A DNA stretch of 64,000 nt from Gemmatales bacterium (GCA_025060195.1 JANXCQ010000013.1:54921-118920); one strand, 5' to 3'; positions 54,102-63,586 are shown, numbered from the stretch's first letter. Notes: a model not told the origin generated them from the sequence alone. Program-made: numbers and translations.

Positions 54102-55169
54102 ATGGAAGACTTTGCCATTCCTACGCAAGCCGCTTATGTGGCCCTGCCTGCGTGGTTGCTGCTGCTTGCGCTCACGGCCCGTTTGCTGTGGCATTGGCGT
54201 AGTTCAGCGCTAGCCCATGCGCTGGTTTGGGGAATGTGGGCTGTAGCCGCAAATGCGCTTATCTGGCTTGTTATAGCACTGAGGTACGAAGTGCCCTTAT
54301 CCCTGCGATATAGTGGATTGGTATTTGCGGGCTGCGCTTGTACTGCTGTGTTGGGCGCCCGCTTTCCCGGGGCCCGGCCTTGGCATTTTGTGGTAGCAAG
54401 CTTTGCCGTACTAGCAATGTTGCCTGTGTTTCAACAACCTTGGCGCAGTCCCGAGTGGCGTCCTGATGCCATGTGGTGTTTGCTGCTCGCGATCGTGCTC
54501 GCCGTGGGCTGGATTAACTACCTACCAACGCGTGCGGGGTGGGTGGTGAGTGGTCTTGCCTGGACAGCTTTGTGGCAGCTGGCGTTATTGGCTCGCGAGG
54601 CGCCATCGAAAACTTTTTCCTGGTGGGCCGATTGGTGGAGCGTGTTTGGCTTATGGTGGGCCGGATTCTTCAGCGTGTTACTGTGGCGCTCGTCCAAGGC
54701 TTCACCAGCTCTACAAGTCGGATCTGCCGCACATCGGGATTGGGAGTTGGTGCAACGATTATGGCGGGAACTCCGCGATGGTTGGGGCGTGGTTTGGGCC
54801 TGGCGCGTATGGGAAATGCTCCAAAATGCTGCGCGTCATATGGGACTTCCTGGCGAATTTACCTGGACAGGATTGCGGCTGTCATGGAACAGCCTTCCTG
54901 AGAGTGTCATCGCTCACCACAAGCAAAGTGGCGCTGCCACCGACGAGCAGGCATCCGTCCCGGCTGAGTTGCCACGTTACGCCAATTGGGTCCGACTATG
55001 GTTATCCCTGTTAGCCGCACTTGCGCGGCGCTTCGCGCCTCCCTGCTACCCGCAGGTAATTAGTCAGCTTGAGCTGGACGAAGCACGTAGTGCGCGAACG
55101 ACGCCCACTGACTCGGACGATGGCAGCCGAAACAGAAATTCATTTGGCGACGAAGCCGCACCAGCGTAA
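54102..55169 (+). CDS. multi-pass membrane protein of unknown function
   Basis: About 355 residues with six or more hydrophobic segments, beginning LPAWLLLLALTARLLWHWRS and HALVWGMWAVAANALIWLVI, and ending with a soluble, charged tail. Rich in Trp. No family recognised. The ATG at 54102 (MEDFAIPTQAAYVALP) is preferred because the sequence before it is not hydrophobic or conserved-looking, but neither it nor the ATG at 54060 has a strong ribosome site. The next membrane protein gene follows after 55 bases, so they may be an operon. Confidence 0.65.
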   Translation: MEDFAIPTQAAYVALPAWLLLLALTARLLWHWRSSALAHALVWGMWAVAANALIWLVIALRYEVPLSLRYSGLVFAGCACTAVLGARFPGARPWHFVVASFAVLAMLPVFQQPWRSPEWRPDAMWCLLLAIVLAVGWINYLPTRAGWVVSGLAWTALWQLALLAREAPSKTFSWWADWWSVFGLWWAGFFSVLLWRSSKASPALQVGSAAHRDWELVQRLWRELRDGWGVVWAWRVWEMLQNAARHMGLPGEFTWTGLRLSWNSLPESVIAHHKQSGAATDEQASVPAELPRYANWVRLWLSLLAALARRFAPPCYPQVISQLELDEARSARTTPTDSDDGSRNRNSFGDEAAPA

Positions 55170-55224
55170 ACTATAACAAAGCACTGGGCAGTTGTGCCGA
55201 ACGTGAGCTTACAGAGTAAACCAG

Positions 55225-56106
55225 GTGAGTGGAGGTATGTCCGAGGCTACACGTCCAGCAAGTGCGCCAACCGAGTCGGAAACGTTGGAATTGCGGCCCT
55301 CGGCTCCAGAGAACGCCAACAGCCCAGGGCCAGCCGCGGAATTGGCGCTCAAGCGTTCTACCTATCTGCCCGAAGAAAATGAGACATATCGGCCCGTCAG
55401 TGGCTGGGCCGTCGCAGGCGTGCTTTTATCCCTGTTCAGCATTTTTTGTTGGATGGAATCGCCACCTCTGTTTCCCTCACGGGCATGGTGGATTCCTGGC
55501 CTGCTGCTGAGTGCCTGGGCTTGGCGGAAAATCGCCCAAGCTCCGCAAGTTTTCGCAGGCCTAACCGTGGCAAAGTTGGGCGTGGCCATCAGCCTGATTA
55601 ACGGTTTAGGCGCCATCACCGCCCAAGAAGTAACTTATTGGGTGGTGCGCGCCGAAGCCCTGCGGTTTGCCGACGAGCTCCTCACTTACATCGATCAAGG
55701 CAAAGAGCGGGAATTATTCCTCGCGACGCTCGAACCGGAAGTGCGCCGACATAAGGAACCGCCAGCGGACCGCAAAGGCCTGGAAAGATACTTCGAGTCA
55801 CAGTCGCGGCTTGGCAATCCTGTGGTGGGTTTTAGAAACAGTCATCTTGGCAAACTGATGCTCGAATATGCCCCAAAGCGCAAGTATTGGCAGTATCGCG
55901 GTGTGAGTTCTTATGAAGTATTGTCTGACGTATCGCGACCTGGATATCGATTTCGACTGAGGTACCTCGTTACCTCCGAGCGTACCGATGAGCAGGGCCA
56001 GAATATTACCTTCGACGTACAACTGTCATTGGTCTGTCAACGAATTCGGGACACGCGATCTCGCTGGAAAACGCGCCGGGAGTGGTTTTTAGAAAACTGG
56101 CCCTGA
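55225..56106 (+). CDS. membrane protein of unknown function
   Basis: About 293 residues. An N-terminal disordered region of about 55 residues (Ser/Pro/Ala/Glu-rich) leads to two or three hydrophobic segments (VAGVLLSLFSIFCWMES, AWWIPGLLLSAWAWRKIA, LGVAISLINGLGAITAQE) and a soluble C-terminal domain of about 140 residues with RRHKEPPADRKGLERYFES and SYEVLSDVSRPGYRFRLRYL. No family is recognised. The start is GTG 55225, or ATG 55237 which directly abuts a GGAGGT. It probably shares a transcript with the upstream membrane protein gene. Confidence 0.65.
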   Translation: MSGGMSEATRPASAPTESETLELRPSAPENANSPGPAAELALKRSTYLPEENETYRPVSGWAVAGVLLSLFSIFCWMESPPLFPSRAWWIPGLLLSAWAWRKIAQAPQVFAGLTVAKLGVAISLINGLGAITAQEVTYWVVRAEALRFADELLTYIDQGKERELFLATLEPEVRRHKEPPADRKGLERYFESQSRLGNPVVGFRNSHLGKLMLEYAPKRKYWQYRGVSSYEVLSDVSRPGYRFRLRYLVTSERTDEQGQNITFDVQLSLVCQRIRDTRSRWKTRREWFLENWP

Positions 56107-56784
56107 TTGCGTTGTCTAGTAGATTCATCTCCGTCAGAGTTCGTATGACGCTCTGGGCGAGCTGAATCCCTTGGGCAAGAAATTCGCGTTGACATAATTT
56201 TCCCGTTGGGTCATACATTTCAAGAGCCTTGCAGTAGCTTGCTAAAGTAGCAAATAATGTGCCTTCAAAACGATTGGTGAAGAATTCTGCTGTAACTATC
56301 CTCTGACAATAGCGTGTCACTTGTCATAGGCTGGTCAATTGACACAGGATAGACAAAAAATGCCTTGGCTGGTGACAAAGGCATGTCAGTTAGCCCCTGG
56401 TAAGGATGATACTATCCTATTAGGGATGGTAAAAGTATTACATACATTACGAGTGGCAAATATAAGCTTTGATGGCTACGATAGTTACGAACTAAGGCCC
56501 AGCCAGGGGCTATTGACAGGACAGAAAAGCTGTCTATAATGCCGCTAGAAAGTAAAGAAACTTCTGCCAACCAAAATGGCAGAGAAAAAAGCGACGGATT
56601 CAGCTTGTGCTTACGTAAACTTACTAAACTGTGAAATTTTTCTATTTTTGCTAAATAAATGCAGACTAACATTTCGGAACAGGGGCGAGGCTCTAGGATT
56701 CAAGGATGAAACGGTCTCGCTCTGCCTCAGTGGCGAGGTGGCTCGCGGGGTCGGCCTAACACTCACTGTGGAGGAGGGTTTCCC
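56107..56784 (+). other. intergenic region holding a strong promoter and long leader
   Basis: About 680 bases between a membrane protein gene and the response regulator gene. The promoter at 56513-56540 leaves a leader of about 238 bases before the ATG at 56785. In the leader, TCTGCCA (56563-56569) and TGGCAGA (56577-56583) form a 7-base hairpin. Confidence 0.55.
56513..56540 (+). promoter_or_regulatory. consensus sigma-70 promoter for the response regulator gene
   Basis: TTGACA (56513-56518) and TATAAT (56535-56540) are both perfect, 16 bases apart. The spacer contains a small dyad GACAG-N5-CTGTC (56520-56534), which could be an operator. Expected start of transcription is near 56547, 238 bases before the ATG. 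Confidence 0.8.
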
Positions 56785-57375
56785 ATGAAGCAGGTCTTCA
56801 CGACCGGTGAGGCGGCCAGAATCTGCAAGGTCAGCCAACAAACCATCATTCGCTGCTTTGACAACGGTCAGCTCAAGGGCTTTCGCGTACCTGGCTCACG
56901 CTTCCGACGTATTCCGCGCGACGCCCTCTACAAGTTTATGAAGGAACATGGCATCCCTACGGATGCTCTGGAAAGCGGCAAACGGAAAGTCCTTATTGTA
57001 GACGACGATACCGATTTGGTGGATCTGCTCACGAAGGTCTTGGAAAAGGATGGGCGTTTTGAGGTCAAGTCCGCCCATAACGGTTTTGAAGCGGGCATGC
57101 TCGTAAAGGAATACATGCCCGACCTTATCATTCTCGACGTCATGCTTCCTGACATCAATGGCCGGGAAGTTTGCCGTCGCATTCGTGCCGACAGCAACTT
57201 GGCGGACGTAAAAATCATTTGCATTAGCGGCATGATCGAAGAAGATAAGGTACAGGAACTTAAAAAGGCAGGCGCGAACGACTTCTTACACAAGCCCTTC
57301 GAAATTGAGCAACTCTTGGAGCGCATTTGTCGGCACCTAGAAATCGAGCCTTCTTCGGTAGTCGCCAAACGGTAA
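56785..57375 (+). CDS. response regulator with N-terminal excisionase/MerR-type DNA-binding domain
   Basis: A 196-residue protein. Residues 1-55 form a helix-turn-helix of the excisionase (HTH_17) type (VFTTGEAARICKVSQQTIIR, then RVPGSRFRRIPRDALYKFMK). Residues 66-190 form a receiver domain with the acidic pocket D73-D75, the phospho-acceptor D118 (LIILDVMLPDINGREV) and the conserved K170 (FLHKPFEIEQLLE). Domain order is reversed from classical response regulators, in which the receiver comes first. The start follows GGAGGAGGG. A histidine kinase gene follows after 27 bases, so they form a two-component pair. A strong promoter with a long leader precedes it. Confidence 0.93.
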   Translation: MKQVFTTGEAARICKVSQQTIIRCFDNGQLKGFRVPGSRFRRIPRDALYKFMKEHGIPTDALESGKRKVLIVDDDTDLVDLLTKVLEKDGRFEVKSAHNGFEAGMLVKEYMPDLIILDVMLPDINGREVCRRIRADSNLADVKIICISGMIEEDKVQELKKAGANDFLHKPFEIEQLLERICRHLEIEPSSVVAKR

Positions 57376-57402
57376 GCCAGCGGCGACACCGGGAGCGGAC
57401 CT

Positions 57403-59046
57403 GTGAGTGATGCGGCACGGCGGCCGCTCTGGACCCAGCTAGCGCCTCGTTGGTCAACTGTCGAGTTGCTTGTCGCTTGGGCCACGGGCCAATCTGCGGC
57501 GGGACCCCACGACCTTACCCTGTTATGTCGAGGTGATCCGCCCGTTCTTCTCGCTTGGCTATGGGACCAATCCGACAAAGATGTATTAGCACCGCTGCCT
57601 ACGTCTGCACCCCACCAAGCTCGCGAACTCCAGGAGTGGCGCGGCTGCGAGTCCTTGGCTCAGCAGAGCCGTCGGCTTCTCCTCCGATGGTACCTCTGGC
57701 AGCCTAGAGTCGAGCTCAATGAGTCCACATCACCAGTTTCTGACTGCTTACAACTATGGCATCGTGCTGGTGCCATAGCCCGGCGATTGGCCCAAGCGCT
57801 GCATGTACCAGCTAACCAAGCCGAAGTCGCCGCCCGCCTTGCCTGCCTCGGCCATCTGCTGCATGCCTGCCGACTTCTGCCCAAACGGGCTCTACTGCAT
57901 TATCACCAACAACTCGCGCAGGAATCTGGTTGGCCCCGCTGGTTAGCGCAAATATTAGCCGACCTCGCGACCCCGTTACCGGCTGACGGAGCTATTCCCT
58001 TTCAAGAGAGGCTCCTACGTATTGTTCAATGTGCTTGGCATTTCGCGCAACAGACGTTACTGAGCTCATTACGCCTTTACTATCTCGATTGGCACGAGTT
58101 ACTTAACATGTTAGGAGTCGAGGCCGACCTGTTGGCCGAGGTTCAGGATGAGTTTCACCAACCTGCCCCATTGTCCTGTCCACCATCGCCTTGGCCCATC
58201 ATATATCAACTGGTGGAGACGGCTCTTCAAGCCCAACGTCAAGCCCAGCTGGCCCAACTTCAGTCGCAGCGCTGGCAACGATTGGCTCGAACCTCCAGCG
58301 ATCAACTTCAAAGTGCCCTGCGTGAGCGATTACTGCAAGCGTTGGCCCATTTCGCGGCCGGCGCAGCCCACGAATTCGGCAGCCCACTCGCGGTCATTAG
58401 CGGCTACGCTGAGCAACTCCTTCGCGACGAGAAGCGTCTCGATCACATCGAAGCATTGCAGCGCATCCTGGCCCAATGTCGGCGGCTTGACCGGCTAGTG
58501 CAAGACCTGATGTTCTACGCACGACCGCCACGACCTCGCTGGTCACGCTGCCGATTGGACAAATTAGTAACCGCGGTTATCGGACAGTTAATGCCCTACG
58601 CCGGAGAGAAGCGAGTGACACTCCAGTGTCAGTCAAAGGTCCCACGAGCCACGGTATGCGGCGACAAAACCATGTTGGCGACTGCCCTCGAGCACCTCGT
58701 TCGTAACGCCATCGAAGCGGCGCCTTCCGGCGGCTGGACACGTGTAAGTATCAGCCAAGACGATTGCCAGTCCGTGTCGGTTCGTGTCGAGGATAACGGG
58801 CCGGGACCAGAGCCTGCCTGGCAGGATTATATCTTCGATCCTTTCTTCTCTGGGCGGGAGGCTCGACGCGGTCGCGGCCTCGGCTTATGCACTGTCTGGC
58901 GCATTACCCAACTCCACGGTGGTAACATCCACTGGCACCGCACGCCGCAGAGTACTACCGTTTTCACGCTTAGGCTTCCATGCCGCGCAGAAGCCTCTCA
59001 TGGAAAACAAACAGCTCGTTTCAACAGAGATGAACTGGATACATGA
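57403..59046 (+). CDS. soluble histidine kinase
   Basis: A 547-residue sensor kinase without membrane segments. Residues 1-270 are helical with no recognised domain; the ARLACLGHLLHACRLL stretch (about residues 144-159) recalls HDOD/HD folds. A coiled coil (QAQRQAQLAQLQSQRWQRLA) precedes the dimerisation domain with the phospho-accepting His323 (GAAHEFGSPLAVISGYAEQL). The ATP-binding domain has the N box around N435 (HLVRNAIEAAPSGG), G1 VEDNGPGP (D464-G468), FDPFFSG and the glycine-rich RGRGLGLCTV. It starts at GTG 57403 and is the partner of the upstream response regulator. Confidence 0.88.
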   Translation: MSDAARRPLWTQLAPRWSTVELLVAWATGQSAAGPHDLTLLCRGDPPVLLAWLWDQSDKDVLAPLPTSAPHQARELQEWRGCESLAQQSRRLLLRWYLWQPRVELNESTSPVSDCLQLWHRAGAIARRLAQALHVPANQAEVAARLACLGHLLHACRLLPKRALLHYHQQLAQESGWPRWLAQILADLATPLPADGAIPFQERLLRIVQCAWHFAQQTLLSSLRLYYLDWHELLNMLGVEADLLAEVQDEFHQPAPLSCPPSPWPIIYQLVETALQAQRQAQLAQLQSQRWQRLARTSSDQLQSALRERLLQALAHFAAGAAHEFGSPLAVISGYAEQLLRDEKRLDHIEALQRILAQCRRLDRLVQDLMFYARPPRPRWSRCRLDKLVTAVIGQLMPYAGEKRVTLQCQSKVPRATVCGDKTMLATALEHLVRNAIEAAPSGGWTRVSISQDDCQSVSVRVEDNGPGPEPAWQDYIFDPFFSGREARRGRGLGLCTVWRITQLHGGNIHWHRTPQSTTVFTLRLPCRAEASHGKQTARFNRDELDT

Positions 59047-59292
59047 GGTGATCCCTAATCGACATATTGCATTAGCACGTACGACCTGTTTAGATGGTTG
59101 CGAACGATCCTAAGCAGAGCGCCTATACCTCGTTCTAAAGGACTTTTTGCCCTAAGGAATTAGTCCATCGTCCCTCTGCACAAGAGACTAAAATGGCCCT
59201 AATTGTCCGCGGCCATACATGCACCTAATTATCTAGCAGCGGGCCACCCAGCGGCAGACAGTAGATTGGTGCGGAGACTTTCTATTTCCCAA

Positions 59293-59320
59293 GCGCTAAT
59301 CTGTATTGATCTGCAGTTAC
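59293..59320 (+). repeat. direct repeat, copy 1
   Basis: GCGCTAATCTGTATTGATC followed by TGCAGTTAC. It matches the copy at 59427-59453 at both ends, with a variable centre. Confidence 0.6.
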
Positions 59321-59426
59321 GAGGATACGCTACCAGACCTGATTGAGAATGCACTTTTCTCAACTGGCATAGGCTTACCTGCGCTCCGGACCTTTGTTCA
59401 TTTAGTGCATAGGCGCTATTTTTTCT

Positions 59427-59453
59427 GCGCTAATCTGTGTGCTCCGCAGTTAC
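59427..59453 (+). repeat. direct repeat, copy 2
   Basis: GCGCTAATCTGTGTGCTCC followed by GCAGTTAC, 134 bases from copy 1. Confidence 0.6.
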
Positions 59454-59671
59454 TTCCTTACCACTATTAGCCTGATCCAAAAGCTCCTGTGCACACGCCG
59501 GCCATGCGCTTGAGACACAAATTACCCTCTCAATTGTACGAATAGAGACAACTCGCAAGTTTATTACCGCTCCTGGAAAATTGAGCGAACCATAATAAAT
59601 CAATGCAGATGCATCACAATAACGCATGACTTACCTGCCCTACCCCTTCATCCCTCCACAAGGAGCTTGCG

Positions 59672-60955
59672 ATGTCGAAAGGTGTCCTCTCCGCAAAATC
59701 GTCGCGGCGCCAGTTTCTGCAAACCAGCGCCGCAGTCACCGCGAGTTTCGCCATCGAGCGCTTCGCCCATGCCGCCGGCAGCGACCGGCTCAAAGTCGGC
59801 TTGGTTGGTTGCGGTGGACGTGGCACTGGCGCAGCCTCGCAAGCCCTTCGCGCAGACAAGAACGTCCAGCTGTTCGCCCTGGCCGACGTCTTCGAGGATC
59901 GCTTGCAGAAGTGCCTGACCCAACTGCAACAAGACATGGAAATCGCTGATAAGATCAACGTCCCCAAAGAACGCCAGTTTGTCGGCTGGGATGCATATCA
60001 GAAAGTTATCGCTTGTTGCGATGTTGTTTTGCTGTGCACGCCTCCGCACTTCCGCCCTATACACGCGCGAGCCGCTGTTGAGGCCGGCCGACATCTTTTC
60101 GTCGAAAAACCTGTCGCCGTGGACGCCCCGGGAGTGCGCTCGTTTCTCGACACCACAGAAATGGCCCGCCAGAAACGCCTCTCGCTCGTTGCGGGTCTGC
60201 AATTGCGCTACTCCTATCCCCACCAGGAGGCCGTCCGGCGGATTCAAGATGGCCAAATCGGGCCAGTGGTCGCTCTGCAAGCGAACGATTTCCGCGGCCC
60301 GATTTGGGTGGTTCCACGCCAGCCTGGTTGGTCGGACATGTATTGGCAGATGCGGAATTGGTACTATTTCGTCTGGCTCTCAGGCGATTTCAACGTCGAA
60401 CAACACGTCCATATGCTGGACTTAGCCAGCTGGGTCAAAGGTGAGTACCCTGTCCGTGCCATTGGCACTGGGGGCCGAGCCGTCCGTACAGGTCCGGAGT
60501 ATGGCAACATCTACGACCATTTCGCCATCATTTACGAATATGCCGACGGTACCCGCCTATTCGCCCAGTGCCGACAGATGCCCCAATGTGCCAACGACGT
60601 GGCGGTCTATGTGACGGGAACTCAAGGGCGAGGGGAATTACGCGCCGACCGCGTTCTGCTTCGTACCGGCAAAGACACCTGGCGCTACAGCGGGAAACCT
60701 AACGTCGCGGTGCAGACGGAACATGATGAACTGTTCCAAAGCGTTCGTAAAGGCGAACCGATTAACAATGGCGAATATGTCGCGAAAAGCACGCTCTTAG
60801 CGATCATGGGCCGCATGGCCGCTTATACTGGTCAAGTGATCACTTGGGAAATGGCCCTGACCTCTAAAGAGGACCTGACCCCGCCTCGTTATGATTGGAA
60901 CGTGCCGCTCCCTGTGGCTCCCGTAGCCCAACCCGGCAAAACTAAGTTTGTCTAG
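59672..60955 (+). CDS. TAT-exported Gfo/Idh/MocA family oxidoreductase
   Basis: A 427-residue NAD(P)-dependent sugar or inositol dehydrogenase-like protein. A twin-arginine leader (SSRRQFLQTSAAVTASFA) predicts folded export, common for planctomycete members. The Rossmann fold follows with LKVGLVGCGGRGTGAA, then DVVLLCTPPHFRPIHARAAV and the catalytic-region lysine in LFVEKPVAVDAPGVR. The C-terminal domain has WQMRNWYYFVWLSGDFNVEQ, with conserved aromatic residues. The start follows AAGGAG. Substrate unknown. Single gene. Confidence 0.92.
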   Translation: MSKGVLSAKSSRRQFLQTSAAVTASFAIERFAHAAGSDRLKVGLVGCGGRGTGAASQALRADKNVQLFALADVFEDRLQKCLTQLQQDMEIADKINVPKERQFVGWDAYQKVIACCDVVLLCTPPHFRPIHARAAVEAGRHLFVEKPVAVDAPGVRSFLDTTEMARQKRLSLVAGLQLRYSYPHQEAVRRIQDGQIGPVVALQANDFRGPIWVVPRQPGWSDMYWQMRNWYYFVWLSGDFNVEQHVHMLDLASWVKGEYPVRAIGTGGRAVRTGPEYGNIYDHFAIIYEYADGTRLFAQCRQMPQCANDVAVYVTGTQGRGELRADRVLLRTGKDTWRYSGKPNVAVQTEHDELFQSVRKGEPINNGEYVAKSTLLAIMGRMAAYTGQVITWEMALTSKEDLTPPRYDWNVPLPVAPVAQPGKTKFV

Positions 60956-62057
60956 AGCAACTGGCAAGCCTCCAACTTGCACGACTTAGTTGCGAGACCA
61001 GAATCCAGCGGCTTGTTTCACGTGATTACGCACCTAACCGAGCATAGCGCCACTTAGATAGCGGCAAGTTTGATTAGCTGCAAACTAGTGTGCGTCCACA
61101 ATCCGATCCTTGATTGATTCAGGTAGCTCCACGACTAAGAGGGCCATCCATGACACACAAACTTTTTAAATGGGCATCGCTGGTTACGGTTTTTGTTGGA
61201 TTTTTGTTGGATCCTTAGTCCCCATGTTCGTAGGAAGTGCACAGGGGAGAGAAGATAATCTTCCAATTGCCTGCTCTAAGCTACCCCCTAAAGCGCTGCT
61301 ATCACGATTGAAGACTGGCCATCTTGCGAAGCACGATCCCGGTCTCATGCTCGCCGCCGCCGTGTTATTCACCCAAATAGTGCTTACTGATGAAGACAAG
61401 ACTTTGCGCTCCCGTCGAGGCAGCTTCCAGTTATGCCTCATCTATACGCAGCCGGGAGAGCTAAGTGCTAAAATAAGCGGCCGTATCAATATAAAATGCT
61501 AAAATAACTCCCGTTGGAATAGCACAACTGGATTGTGATGGGACTGATGAATTAAGATTAGAACTGTAGCCTAGACTTGTTCACGTTCAACTAGTTTGCA
61601 TAGGCATTCCCCTCTGCGCCAACCTGCGTAACGTGCCATTCTAATAATAAGATGGAGAGAGCCAACAATTCTGGCGCCTTACGTGCTGGTGCCGTCGTAG
61701 CCGCCTTTGTTTATATCTGCACAGCGTAGGCTCGTCTAAGTGAAGATGAGCCGAAGATTACGCAGGACAGACACAAAGGAACTAGCAAGGTCTAGGCTGC
61801 CATCGAATAAGGCAGGTAACACAATTATAATTGCTCAATACCGAAATTGTCTGGAGCCTATACAGTACATATGTACGCCCTAAGTAACCTCAGTGTCACG
61901 CGACTGCATAGAGAACACTTTGAAGTGCGGCCTGTAACGGTGCCAAAGCTAGGTGATGCGCGTCATATTGTCAGCTCTTGAGACATTACCGTGACTAATC
62001 TAGCGCGTCATACAAACCACTTGGCTGGAAACGGATCGCGACCGTTGTACTAAATGC
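60956..62057. other. long gene-free stretch
   Basis: About 1.1 kb with no intact gene. A broken frame begins at 61151 (listed separately). The rest shows no coding-like frame, tRNA or hairpin. Confidence 0.45.
61151..61502 (+). pseudogene. possible broken small exported protein gene
   Basis: An ATG at 61151 with AGAGGG 8 bases upstream starts a signal-peptide-like sequence (MTHKLFKWASLVTVFVGFLL) that stops at TAG after 22 codons. The overlapping +1-shifted frame (from 61170) continues open to 61502 with GSLVPMFVGSAQGREDNLP and LSRLKTGHLAKHDPGLMLAA. A frameshift in a small exported protein gene explains this, but chance is not excluded. Confidence 0.25.
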
Positions 62058-62098
62058 AAAATCCCGTGGGACCTATGCTCGATATCCCACGGGATTTT
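62058..62098 (-). terminator. strong hairpin terminator downstream of the lipoprotein gene
   Basis: AAAATCCCGTGGGA (62058-62071) and TCCCACGGGATTTT (62085-62098) form a perfect 14-base stem with a 13-base loop. It ends in TTTT on either strand. It lies about 60 bases past the lipoprotein stop on the minus strand and may also stop plus-strand transcripts. Confidence 0.75.
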
Positions 62099-62156
62099 CC
62101 AATCCGCATAAGCAGTTGGAATAGAAGGAATAAGTCGTTAAGTTAATGTCGCGCTC

Positions 62157-62390
62157 TCATCGACGGCGGCGTTCCTCCTCCTCAGCGGTGTTCAGACTAT
62201 AACGTTGCGCCTCAGCCGGAGCTAAGCGTTGTCGCTCTTCTTCGGCGCTCGCCTGCAGCGTGCGGTCCATCTCTTGCCGCTGTTGTGGGGATAGGTTATT
62301 CAATTGCGGTTTCCCCACACCCCCGCCGCAGCCGATCATGAATAGACTTACTGTTAGAGCCATGAACATGTTAGTGAGTAGTCTATACAT
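62157..62390 (-). CDS. small lipoprotein
   Basis: A 77-residue protein with a signal peptide and lipobox (MALTVSLFMIGC), then a short Gly-rich linker and a charged helical tail rich in Glu, Arg and Gln (PQQRQEMDRTLQASAEEERQ). It follows the DUF1559 gene by 46 bases on the same strand. Small lipoproteins after DUF1559 genes are common in planctomycetes, and the pair may work together at the envelope; this is inference. A strong hairpin follows. Confidence 0.75.
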   Translation of the reverse strand: MYRLLTNMFMALTVSLFMIGCGGGVGKPQLNNLSPQQRQEMDRTLQASAEEERQRLAPAEAQRYSLNTAEEEERRRR

Positions 62391-62436
62391 CTGCAGCTCT
62401 CCAGAGAAAGGTGCTCACTAAGACCGTAAGAGCAGT

Positions 62437-63351
62437 TTACTGGATGTTTGTCCAGTTTACAGGCAGGCCATCGTCGCGCACGCAGAGGCGCCAGAATAAG
62501 TCTTGAGCTACGGTGAATCGAATGTTACGTACGGAGCCATCGCCCAACACGACGTTTGCCCCCGCAGGGTGCATACTGCCGAAGCGCTTGGACCAGAAAG
62601 TGGGTGGCTCTGCGGGATGCTGCCAATCGGATTGGGGCGGATTCTTGCCGGTACGCACTACGTCTTCGTCCCAGCCTGGGTTGTTATAGGGTTCGTTGTC
62701 TCCGCCACTGCGGCCCAAATAGCGTGGATTAGTTTGCTTTTCTCCCGCCAAGATGGTGTTAGAGGTGCCATCGTGAATCATCGCTATAGTCACGCGGAAA
62801 GTACGCCGTGTCTCAATAAAGATACCGTTATCACCTCGCCAATCTGGCAAATCGGTGGTGCTGTTGGCATCCGAGGCGCCAGCATTGCCCGCATAATCCG
62901 TCTTGGCCGTGTTGTTGTACAGAGCGGGGCGACGTCGCGACGGACAATAGTAAAGGGGGATGGGTGTTGTATTAATCAGAGCATCGTCGGTGGATCGGAA
63001 GATGTGGTCGGCCTCAACATAGGGGAGTATATGGAACAGCCACGACCAGAAATCGCGGTTGGTACCCCCGTTTGTCAGGCCAGACTCGTTAGCTGCTCCT
63101 GTCGGGAAGATTTGAAAGTCGTTGTGGTAATTGTGCAAGGCAATGCCGATTTGTCGCAAATTACTTTGGCACCGCATCAGGTTTGCTGCTTCGCGCACTC
63201 GTTGAATCGCAGGTAGGAGCAGGGCCATGAGTAAGCCGATGATGGCAATGACCACCAGCAGCTCGATGAGTGTGAAAGCCCTAGAGTGGGTGATCAGATG
63301 CCTTTGTCCTAGGGTTGTTCTTCGCGCATCCTGATAGGGCTGGTGGATCAT
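62437..63351 (-). CDS. DUF1559 pseudopilin-like protein
   Basis: From ATG 63351 (AAGGAGG 8 bases upstream) the protein has 304 residues. After a basic leader it carries [17 protein letters not shown] and [20 protein letters not shown], then the DUF1559 body with HNYHNDFQIFPTGA, YYCPSRRRPALYNNTAKTDY, the TILAGEK motif and VVLGDGSVRNIRFTV. It represents the more typical DUF1559 form than the riboswitch-linked copy. It is co-oriented with a small lipoprotein gene. The family function is unknown. Confidence 0.9.
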   Translation of the reverse strand: MIHQPYQDARRTTLGQRHLITHSRAFTLIELLVVIAIIGLLMALLLPAIQRVREAANLMRCQSNLRQIGIALHNYHNDFQIFPTGAANESGLTNGGTNRDFWSWLFHILPYVEADHIFRSTDDALINTTPIPLYYCPSRRRPALYNNTAKTDYAGNAGASDANSTTDLPDWRGDNGIFIETRRTFRVTIAMIHDGTSNTILAGEKQTNPRYLGRSGGDNEPYNNPGWDEDVVRTGKNPPQSDWQHPAEPPTFWSKRFGSMHPAGANVVLGDGSVRNIRFTVAQDLFWRLCVRDDGLPVNWTNIQ

Positions 63352-63586
63352 AAGGGATACCTCCTTAGATTGAAGGTCGCACATGACTCCTTCCAGCTAG
63401 CTGGCATACTGGACGAAAGCCAACCGCATTATAGAAAGCGAGTGTGAAGGTCAGGTAAACTGGGCATGAAAATTGGCGCTGGAGTATTAAAAGTCATGAT
63501 GGATTGGTCTTTAGTAGTAATAGTTGAGTGAGCTAAGTCTCTTTTAGCTTCTAACTTTCTTGACATCTAGACTTGGCACGCGACCG

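Larger units (their letters stand above)
59047..59671. other. intergenic with a 27-28 base direct repeat
   Basis: About 625 bases with no intact gene. The direct repeat pair at 59293-59320 and 59427-59453 is the only notable element. Confidence 0.4.

Noticed and set aside
56006..56320. 104-residue minus-strand frame after the membrane protein gene
   Set aside because: It overlaps the end of a better gene and has no ribosome site or recognisable motif.
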